Shown in pieces: positions 1 to 5,964 of a stretch of DNA of 10,027 nt. Origin of the DNA: Acidobacterium sp. Its GTDB lineage: Bacteria > Acidobacteriota > Terriglobia > Terriglobales > Acidobacteriaceae. The stretch's first letter is position 1. Every line of letters starts with the position of its first letter. The notes under the pieces are model-generated. The model was not told the origin of the DNA and searched no databases. It saw only the letters and a program-made list of their open reading frames with translations. The stretch is taken from positions 3,344-13,370 of the forward strand of contig PMAM01000270.1 in the NCBI GenBank assembly GCA_003152595.1, read 5' to 3'. Position numbers and translations under genes: made by a program.

Positions 1-74
1 ACTATGGGGTGCAGTACCGTTCCTGATGCGCCGTGGCCTAAATCCCGCTGGTTGAACTCTAAAGGAGCTTGCAT
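1..74 (-). CDS. Possible start of next gene (partial, unidentified)
   Basis: An ATG at 74-72 on the minus strand opens a frame that stays open to the window edge (24 full codons). It begins MQAPLEFNQRDLGHGASG. It lies 51 bp downstream of the glycosyltransferase stop, on the same strand, where the next gene of the cluster would be expected. The region just before the ATG reads GCAGAGAAGCA, which holds only a weak, closely spaced purine stretch and no good Shine-Dalgarno core. I do not recognise the peptide and cannot assign a function. It could equally be a chance open frame, since 24 codons is too short to judge. Confidence 0.3.
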   Translation of the reverse strand, partial: MQAPLEFNQRDLGHGASGTVLHPI

Positions 75-125
75 TGCTTCTCTGCAAACGACGAGCGGTG
101 GAGCATGCGCAGGCGCTTCACTCTC

Positions 126-1361
126 TTACGAGCTTGCGACGGCCATGGGTGACTTATTTTGCAGCACTTCGGCAGAGCGACGATAATCCGCGATTGTCTC
201 CTGATAGGCCGACAGCAGCTTCCGGCCTGCTGCTTTCCAGGTGATTTCCGGGCGGTACTCCAGTGCGCCAACGCGCAATTTCTCAAGCAGTGCACGGTCT
301 CTATCGAGCAGCGTAATTTGCTCAGTTATGGTATCAACATCGCCGACGCGATGCACGAGCCCTGTCTTCATATGGATGCAGATGTCGGTGCATGCTTCAG
401 AGGCCAGGGGCACACAGCCGCTGCCCATTGCCTCCGCGATGACCAGACCAAAGCCCTCTTCAATACTCGGCAGGATGAGAAGATCACTCTTTCGCATCAA
501 CTCCGGGACATCATTTCGATGACCAAGCACCTGAACGCTGGGATGGGAGAGCATCGGCTCCAGTTTCTCCCGATAGGCGGCAAGAAACTCGCCTGCAATC
601 AGAAACGTACCTTTTTCGCTTGCTGGTGACTTAAGCCATGCTTCGAGGGCGTAGTGCAGCCCTTTTCTTACCGCACATACTCCCACAAACAACATCGTCA
701 GGGCGGCGCCGGCGTTTCTCGGCTGCGGGTCGGGGAAATAGACCGACTCGTCATAGCCATATATATGGCGAACCAGCTGTTCTCTGCGGAATCCATAGTC
801 AAGGAACGTCTTCACTACGAATTCCGAGGGACACAAAAGTCTTGTAGCGAGGCGATATTCCTCTTCCTCTTTTTGCAGTCTGTCGGCATTGTAAGCATGT
901 TCATGACCGGGAGGAAGCATTACGCCAATGGACTCACATTCCTTCTGCACGATTTCATAGGCAAATCGCGTATGTGCATTGGGTCTTTCCAGAACTGTGG
1001 GGATTCCCAGTCGAATCGCGGTTTTCAAAGTCTCGCAGGCGCCGAGTGACCACACATGAATGAGGTCGATGCTGCCAGCTGATTTTTCAAGTCGCCGTGC
1101 GACGATTCTGTCGTGCAGTGCAAGCGCTCGCTCGGTTCCCAGGACCCTGTATGGAACGCGCCACTTCCCAACCGCAAGTGTCTGCGAGACCCGAACCCCG
1201 GCAGGCACAGCTCGCCCAAGAGACGCGGGATAGACGAGCAGATCCACGCCGGCTGCCGCCAGTCCGTTCACCTGCTGCCATGCTGTGTAACAGATCCTGC
1301 TTGCGCCGAGTCGAAATGGAAAGCTGTAGGCGACACGAAGCTGTCTTTCATTTCCAATCAT
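126..1361 (-). CDS. GT4-type glycosyltransferase
   Basis: Cytoplasmic or membrane-peripheral glycosyltransferase of GT-B fold, expected to move a sugar from a nucleotide donor to a lipid-linked acceptor. With the ATG at 1361 it is 411 residues, usual for the family. The N-terminal acceptor domain starts RVAYSFPFRLGASR. The C-terminal donor domain carries FVGVCAVRKGLHYALEAW at about 224-242 and LPSIEEGFGLVIAEAMGSG at about 297-315. In the latter, E302 and E310 form the EX7E motif of retaining GT4 enzymes, followed by GCVPLAS. The frame stays open 52 codons further upstream, but that extension looks non-coding (Arg/Ser rich, no fold signal). The 1361 ATG is preceded by GAAAGAGAG at a 6-nt spacing, so I chose it. 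It follows the methyltransferase after a 213-bp spacer. Donor and acceptor cannot be read from the sequence. Confidence 0.9.
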   Translation of the reverse strand: MIGNERQLRVAYSFPFRLGASRICYTAWQQVNGLAAAGVDLLVYPASLGRAVPAGVRVSQTLAVGKWRVPYRVLGTERALALHDRIVARRLEKSAGSIDLIHVWSLGACETLKTAIRLGIPTVLERPNAHTRFAYEIVQKECESIGVMLPPGHEHAYNADRLQKEEEEYRLATRLLCPSEFVVKTFLDYGFRREQLVRHIYGYDESVYFPDPQPRNAGAALTMLFVGVCAVRKGLHYALEAWLKSPASEKGTFLIAGEFLAAYREKLEPMLSHPSVQVLGHRNDVPELMRKSDLLILPSIEEGFGLVIAEAMGSGCVPLASEACTDICIHMKTGLVHRVGDVDTITEQITLLDRDRALLEKLRVGALEYRPEITWKAAGRKLLSAYQETIADYRRSAEVLQNKSPMAVASS

Positions 1362-1574
1362 GGAACACTCTCTTTCGACGTATTCCCGTGCGTGCCAGGT
1401 GCTTTGACCCGGTGCCCGGCTGCGGGCAGTCTCTGCTCCATTCAAGCTGGAGCAGGTGGCGGCTTCTCCCGCGATATAGAACCGCCTCACAAAAGGCCTG
1501 GATGAATGCTGGGCCAATCCGTTTTCGAGCCAGTGTCTGCACAGAGTTAAGTTTCCAGATCTTCATGCCGTGCT
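1362..1574 (-). other. 213-bp spacer with two hairpins and a doubtful mini-ORF
   Basis: This is the longest gap in the lower half of the cluster. On the transcribed strand it holds a perfect 8-bp stem (CTGCTCCA/TGGAGCAG, 7-nt loop, 1455-1433) and, just downstream, a 5-bp stem (GCCCG/CGGGC, 4-nt loop, 1427-1414). Neither is followed by a T run, so they are not classical terminators. A 72-codon frame (ATG at 1566, stop at 1348) starts 8 nt after the methyltransferase stop and overlaps the glycosyltransferase start by 14 nt. Its basic, low-complexity translation looks non-coding. The spacer may act as a leader for the glycosyltransferase, but no promoter boxes stand out. Confidence 0.4.
1433..1455 (-). 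other. Perfect 8-bp hairpin upstream of glycosyltransferase
   Basis: The arms CTGCTCCA and TGGAGCAG pair without mismatch around a 7-nt loop. The hairpin lies about 70 bp before the glycosyltransferase start, with a second small GC hairpin at 1414-1427 closer to the gene. There is no U-tract, so termination is unlikely. It may be a messenger-stability or translation-tuning element, or simply chance in GC-rich DNA. Confidence 0.35.
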
Positions 1575-2543
1575 CTATTTTGTGAAGACGGCCGCGATCG
1601 TTTCACCGGCGCCGGCCAGGGATGCCGCGGCAGTAAACAATTGCAGCAGAGTCAGCCGATAAATCTTGCGCATAATTCTCCAGGGCAGGCGCGCATCATC
1701 GGTCGACTTGGAGAGCGGGGGGCGTGAGATGCCGAATTTCTTCACCACGTCATCGAATATGAAGCGAGTGCTGGATTCGAAGAATAATTCGCGCCAGGTT
1801 TCCAGGGAGACTTCGCGTAGTCCGGCAGACTGCGCGACTCTTCGAAGAGTAGCCGGGGAGAAATGGGAGAGGTGCCGCGGCAATTCCAGCGGATACCAAT
1901 AAGAGCGGAAGATGCGGGCGCCGGCGGAATCGATGTTCGGCATCAGGGTGTAGAAAACGCCGCCGGGCTTGAGCCACTTAGCCACTCTGACGAGGACCTC
2001 CTTCGGCTCGTACACGTGTTCGAAGACATTGAAGCAGGTAATCACGTCAAAGCTGTTGGGCGGGAAGGGTGCATCCAGAATATCCCCAACGAAAACCTCA
2101 GCACCGCAGCGACTGCGCACCTCGCGCGCCGCCTCTTCCGACATTTCAATGCCGAAGAGCTTCCAGGAGGGTCCTTGCAGTGTGCTCAGAAACCCGCCGG
2201 TTGCACAACCAAGGTCGAGAATCGCGCCACCGCCGGGCTTAAGACGAAGAACCTCGTTGCGGCGGTCGAACCAGTGCTCCGGTGCTTTTGCAGCCTCAGA
2301 GATGGTGCGGTCATAATCCGGGCCATAATGCATGCCCATCTCGGATTTTGAGGGTGGGTCGTCGAGCCACACCATCGAACATGAGGCGCAGCGCAGGAGC
2401 TGATACGGCTTTGTGCGCCCGTGGAACCTGTCCGGCGCGGTCAGCCAGGGTATTGGATCGAGCTCTGCGCAAATAGGGCATGTCCGCTGACCTGCATCGC
2501 TGGCCGGAGGCGCGGCAATGGTTGGAGAGTCGTTGGCAATCAT
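1575..2543 (-). CDS. SAM-dependent methyltransferase with zinc-ribbon-like N-terminus
   Basis: Class I S-adenosylmethionine methyltransferase of 322 residues, probably methylating a sugar of the polysaccharide repeat unit or its precursor. The N-terminus carries a Cys4 set, C22-x2-C25 and C52-x2-C55 (CPIC and CASC), a putative zinc-binding knob common in methyltransferases of polysaccharide loci. The Rossmann domain follows: motif I ILDLGCATGGFL at 108-119, acidic residue E133 in GIEMS for ribose binding, FDVITCFNVFEHV at 165-177 and LKPGG at 191-195. RHLSHFSPATL at 223-233 is typical of the Methyltransf_23-like group. A mildly hydrophobic C-terminal stretch (about 297-320) may sit on the membrane. 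The start at 2543 lies 42 bp after the flippase stop; the best Shine-Dalgarno match, AAGGA, is rather distant (12 nt). Whether it is an O-, N- or C-methyltransferase is not decidable here. Confidence 0.88.
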   Translation of the reverse strand: MIANDSPTIAAPPASDAGQRTCPICAELDPIPWLTAPDRFHGRTKPYQLLRCASCSMVWLDDPPSKSEMGMHYGPDYDRTISEAAKAPEHWFDRRNEVLRLKPGGGAILDLGCATGGFLSTLQGPSWKLFGIEMSEEAAREVRSRCGAEVFVGDILDAPFPPNSFDVITCFNVFEHVYEPKEVLVRVAKWLKPGGVFYTLMPNIDSAGARIFRSYWYPLELPRHLSHFSPATLRRVAQSAGLREVSLETWRELFFESSTRFIFDDVVKKFGISRPPLSKSTDDARLPWRIMRKIYRLTLLQLFTAAASLAGAGETIAAVFTK

Positions 2544-2585
2544 GAGATGGCTGTGTCCTTGGTGATGCTTCCCGGCGCTGCAGAA

Positions 2586-4160
2586 TCAGGCGGGAGATGC
2601 GAATTTTCTGGAAACAGTATTCAGCATCGTTCGCGCTTCAGAACGCGATACGGAGCCGGTGAAGAGCAGAGCGGGCAGGGCGACAAGCAGGCTGATTCCA
2701 GCAGCGGTCAGGAGTCGAATCGTGTCGAGAACGCGGGGGTTGATTCCCCAGGAGAATCTCAGATAGAGAGCGACAACGGAGGCGCCGAGAATCACGGCGG
2801 CGGCAACGCAGAATCTGAGGAGAGTGGGCGCCAGCGCGCGGGCACTGAATCCCTTGAATCGGGAAGAGAGGCTCAGGCCCATCAGGATCAGCCCCAGAAG
2901 CTGTCCTACGAAGTTCACACCGCCCACCATGCCTAAGAACCCGATCTTCGGGCCGAAGGGCCAAAGCAGGAATGCAACCCCCAGCCCCAGGAGCAGCTGC
3001 GCGTTGTCCATCACGGCCCCCCCCGAGACTCTGTAGAGCACGCGAAACAACGAACTCAGGGATCTGCACACGCCACCGGCACACAGGAGACAAACCGCTC
3101 CCTCCAGAAGAGGATCGGTTTTGCCGGTCCAGACAAAGGCGATCTTTGCTCCATAGAGGGCGATAAAGGCCAGAGGAAGGATGGAAAGCACAGCCATCGC
3201 TTTGAATGATTTGACGATAAAAGCATTGGTTTGTTCAGCAGATCCCGACGCGTAAACAAGGCTTCCACCGGAGAGTATGGCCTGAAGGTACGAGCCCTGG
3301 ATCAGCGTGGCAAAACTCACCAGGCGGGCGGCCAGCGCAAAGACTCCTGCCGTGTTAGCTCCAAAGAATTTCAGGATGGCTACGGGCAGGATCGCCGCGT
3401 ACAGCAACTCCAGCATGCTGACCAGCTGATAGCTTCCACCGAACCGGACAAGCTCTTTTACCACCGTTCGCGTGACGAATCTGGACGCGATATGGACGTC
3501 GGGAAGAATGCGGCGAGAGTAGAGATACCACAAGAGACCGCCGGCAACCTGATACACGCAAAACACAACGGCTACCGCCAGCAATCCGAACCCTGCATAA
3601 AGAAGAGCAATGGTTGCTGCTGCGTTGAGAAGATCGAGAACAACGTTCAACTTCTCCCGCAAGTCAATGCGGTGCGCACCCATCAGGATGCTTTGCCAGG
3701 TTTGACTCACATTGGCCACGATCGCCGTGAGCGCCAGATAGCGAATCGCCAGGGAGGCAGGGACGAGAAAGCTCGCCGGCACTCCAACCGCAACGGCCAG
3801 GGAATGGGAGAAGACGGCGAGAGGCACGAGAACAACAACGGAAAGCACCAGGACCGCAGCGGTACCTGTGCTCAGCAAGCGGCTGGCCCGATCGTAATCG
3901 CCGGTGCCGGTTGCCTCCGCCACATATTTCTGGAACGCAGATTTGACGCCTGCTCCGCCCAGAGTGATGTAGGCGGCAATGGACATGAGAACGGCCCAGA
4001 TGCCGTAACCACCCAGCCCCAGGTGCCGGATCATCACCGGGACCACGACGATCCGGGCCAGCACATGCACAAGATTTCCACCCACGCCGAAGAGCGTGTT
4101 CTTCCCAATGGAAGCGGTGAGCGCACGGCTGGAAGAAGGCGCAGAGAACCTGGTGGTCAT
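2586..4160 (-). CDS. Wzx-like polysaccharide flippase
   Basis: Integral inner-membrane protein of 524 residues, of the polysaccharide transporter (PST/Wzx) branch of the MATE/MVF superfamily. Family members move undecaprenyl-pyrophosphate-linked repeat units from the cytoplasmic to the periplasmic face. The sequence shows about 12-14 hydrophobic segments, roughly at 22-46, 52-68, 100-118, 132-158, 172-190, 191-212, 246-265, 270-290, 318-340, 352-368, 386-402, 407-428, 447-465 and 483-502. The first pair reads GKNTLFGVGGN, then RHLGLGGYGIWAVLMS and LGGAGVKSAFQKYVAEA, the usual N-terminal pattern of these flippases. Length is slightly above the common 420-500. The ATG at 4160 has no strong Shine-Dalgarno, but it places the first membrane segment correctly. 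It lies 69 bp behind beta-helix protein B. The substrate cannot be told; no Wzy polymerase is visible nearby. Confidence 0.9.
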   Translation of the reverse strand: MTTRFSAPSSSRALTASIGKNTLFGVGGNLVHVLARIVVVPVMIRHLGLGGYGIWAVLMSIAAYITLGGAGVKSAFQKYVAEATGTGDYDRASRLLSTGTAAVLVLSVVVLVPLAVFSHSLAVAVGVPASFLVPASLAIRYLALTAIVANVSQTWQSILMGAHRIDLREKLNVVLDLLNAAATIALLYAGFGLLAVAVVFCVYQVAGGLLWYLYSRRILPDVHIASRFVTRTVVKELVRFGGSYQLVSMLELLYAAILPVAILKFFGANTAGVFALAARLVSFATLIQGSYLQAILSGGSLVYASGSAEQTNAFIVKSFKAMAVLSILPLAFIALYGAKIAFVWTGKTDPLLEGAVCLLCAGGVCRSLSSLFRVLYRVSGGAVMDNAQLLLGLGVAFLLWPFGPKIGFLGMVGGVNFVGQLLGLILMGLSLSSRFKGFSARALAPTLLRFCVAAAVILGASVVALYLRFSWGINPRVLDTIRLLTAAGISLLVALPALLFTGSVSRSEARTMLNTVSRKFASPA

Positions 4161-4229
4161 GGAATACCGAGGAAGAGCTTTCCGATTATTCAGGAAAGCG
4201 TTGGCTGTAGTTTATGACAATCGTGCCGG

Positions 4230-5813
4230 TCAGCGGTGGGGGTGGCTTCGATCAGAATCGGAAGTCGAATATGCACCCACGGTCCATGCGCCAGTCGATG
4301 GGCGCGGAGTCCCGGCATAATCGGAACACAGGGGCGACATCGAGCCGGGGCAGAGCGAAGTCAGATTGATACCGGCATCGATCAGCGGGGATCTTGACTG
4401 AGGCTGATCGGGGCTGTTCAGCTTAAGGGACGAAGTGTAAGCCGAGTGTGAGTCGCCGCCGATGCAGCTTTGCCAGGAGGAAAACTCCGAGGACGGATAG
4501 TACTTCCCATGGCAGACGAAAGCATTGTTCCCACCATTTCCATATCGGTTGTAGTCCGGTGTGAACGGAATGCTGTCGGTCTCAATCAATTGGTTGCAGC
4601 CACTGAGAGTATTGTTCTCAAACGCCATACCGCTCACATCGCTGTTGGCGGTAAAGCAAACGCCCGCTCCGGGTCCTGCGGTGCTGGCCAAAGTATTGTT
4701 GTAGACGCCGCCGCCGTGTGCGGCAGTAAAGTTGCCGCTGGCCAGATCGAAGAGACCGTTGTTGTCAGGCTGATCCCCCGTCGCAACGTTGTTGTAGACG
4801 GCAATGCCCGAGCTGGAATCGGCGCAGGGCGTGGAACCGGAACCTCCACCGCCTTCGATAAAGATGTGCCCGGTGACATTCTGGCCGATGGGACCTTTGA
4901 AGAGGTTATCGTAGATCGCGAGCAACGTAATATGCGCCGGCGATCCTTTGGTCTGGCTCGTAAAGCAGTGAATACCGTCGTGGTGATAGACGTCTGCAGA
5001 ACCGGTATCCCACGCCGCGTATCCATAGACCGTATTGTTGTGAAAAATGAACGGTCCGGAATTTCCTCCGGATACCTGGCTGGCCAGCATCCAGCCATGG
5101 TCCATGTTGTAGATCGTATTTCCGGCGATCACCACGCTGGCATCGCCGTTGTTGAAGTTGTTGTACAGGCACCAACCTGAATCGTGCATCACATTGTTTT
5201 GTATCAGCCAGTCCGACCCGCTGATTGAGATACAGCGCTGGGCGGCCGCATTCGCGGACCTGTCGCTGGGCGAAGTATGCACGTAGATGTTCGCAATCGT
5301 CAGGTTCTCAACGGTGCAGTGATTGCAGTTGAAGCCTTCGATGGCCTCGGTAGGCTGGTTATTGGCCAGGTCGGTGCCGTTGGCTGTGTTCTCAATCGTG
5401 CCGGTGTTCTGGCCGTCGATGGTGTAATAGCTCAATCCGTAGAGGCAAATCGCTCCGCCGCAGCCGCCGTTCGGCGAGGGAGCAAAATAAGGCGCCTCGA
5501 GAATGGCGCCGGTATCGAACCTGATCGTGACCGGATTCCCCGCAGAGCCGTCTCCCTTCGGGGTCAGGAGCTGCACACCTGCGGAACCCGTGATCGTCCC
5601 GCAAATGTAGTTCACATCTCCCGGCGAGCTCGTCATTTCATTGAATGTGTCGGGCGTGATTGTGGTCTGCCCCTTGCAAGCCATCCCGCTGCTGAAGGTT
5701 CCTGCAGACTGCGCAATGTAACGAGTGCCTGCGAATGCCGAACGCGTCATAACGAAAGCGGCAATGAGCAGGAAGGCCGGAGCGACAGCAAAAAAGGGAA
5801 TCAGTTTCTTCAT
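4230..5813 (-). CDS. Secreted right-handed beta-helix protein B
   Basis: Exported protein of 527 residues with a predicted parallel beta-helix (pectate-lyase-like) fold. A Sec signal peptide is clear: MKK, hydrophobic core about 5-22, cleavage likely after AFA at 28. Asn-rich rungs such as LIQNNVMHD, IAGNTIYNMDHG, IFHNNTVYG, IAVYNNVA and GVYNNTLAS build the helix core. Signatures shared with the paralogue are MHD 209-211, DHG 238-240, HHDGIH 277-282 and IGQNVTGHIFIE 309-320. More than a dozen cysteines suggest disulfides outside the cytoplasm. It ends TGAWTVGAYSTSDSD plus a short His/Arg tail. The ATG at 5813 has GTGAG at a 6-nt spacing. Such folds occur in polysaccharide lyases, epimerases and surface-binding proteins. 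Position before the flippase suggests action on the exported polymer. Enzymatic activity is not shown; a structural role is possible. Confidence 0.8.
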   Translation of the reverse strand: MKKLIPFFAVAPAFLLIAAFVMTRSAFAGTRYIAQSAGTFSSGMACKGQTTITPDTFNEMTSSPGDVNYICGTITGSAGVQLLTPKGDGSAGNPVTIRFDTGAILEAPYFAPSPNGGCGGAICLYGLSYYTIDGQNTGTIENTANGTDLANNQPTEAIEGFNCNHCTVENLTIANIYVHTSPSDRSANAAAQRCISISGSDWLIQNNVMHDSGWCLYNNFNNGDASVVIAGNTIYNMDHGWMLASQVSGGNSGPFIFHNNTVYGYAAWDTGSADVYHHDGIHCFTSQTKGSPAHITLLAIYDNLFKGPIGQNVTGHIFIEGGGGSGSTPCADSSSGIAVYNNVATGDQPDNNGLFDLASGNFTAAHGGGVYNNTLASTAGPGAGVCFTANSDVSGMAFENNTLSGCNQLIETDSIPFTPDYNRYGNGGNNAFVCHGKYYPSSEFSSWQSCIGGDSHSAYTSSLKLNSPDQPQSRSPLIDAGINLTSLCPGSMSPLCSDYAGTPRPSTGAWTVGAYSTSDSDRSHPHR

Positions 5814-5964
5814 GGGGTACTCACTGATTCATTTTGCCAGATTCATTTTCGCAGGGCTGAAGCCAGCGCCGTCCACCACGAATGTGGCGGACGGCGCAGA
5901 AACTCAGCGGCGTTTTTTCCTGGATATCGACGAAGAGCTGGTTGTAGTCAGACAGCAAGCCGCT
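5814..5964 (-). other. Spacer between the two beta-helix genes
   Basis: This 151-bp gap holds a strong hairpin (5866-5897, listed separately). It also holds a 10-bp direct repeat, GATTCATTTT on the plus strand, at 5826-5835 and 5840-5849 (period 14), sitting about 13-36 nt upstream of the protein B start. An A/T-rich stretch separates the hairpin from the gene. No convincing -35/-10 pair was found. The spacer could set different expression of A and B. Confidence 0.4.
5866..5897 (-). other. 14-bp-arm GC-rich hairpin between paralogues
   Basis: The arms gcgccgtccaccac and gtggcggacggcgc pair over 14 positions with a single mismatch around a 4-nt loop (GAAT). On the transcribed strand it lies 68 bp after the beta-helix A stop. 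It is preceded by an A run (AAAAAA at about 5915-5920, complement of the plus-strand T run) but not followed by a T run, so it is not a textbook intrinsic terminator in the gene direction. Read on the plus strand, TTTTTT comes about 15 nt later, too far for a standard terminator. It may be an RNA-stability or partial-termination element that lowers expression of protein B and genes beyond. Confidence 0.5.

Noticed and set aside
1362..1517. 52-codon N-terminal extension of the glycosyltransferase
   Set aside because: The extension has no fold pattern. The ATG at 1361 sits right before the first beta strand and has a purine-rich site 6 nt upstream.
3231..4217. 328-codon plus-strand open frame opposite the flippase
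   Set aside because: It is antisense to a convincing membrane protein, and its translation is Gln/His/Gly/Arg rich with no domain pattern. It is a typical shadow of GC-rich hydrophobic coding sequence.
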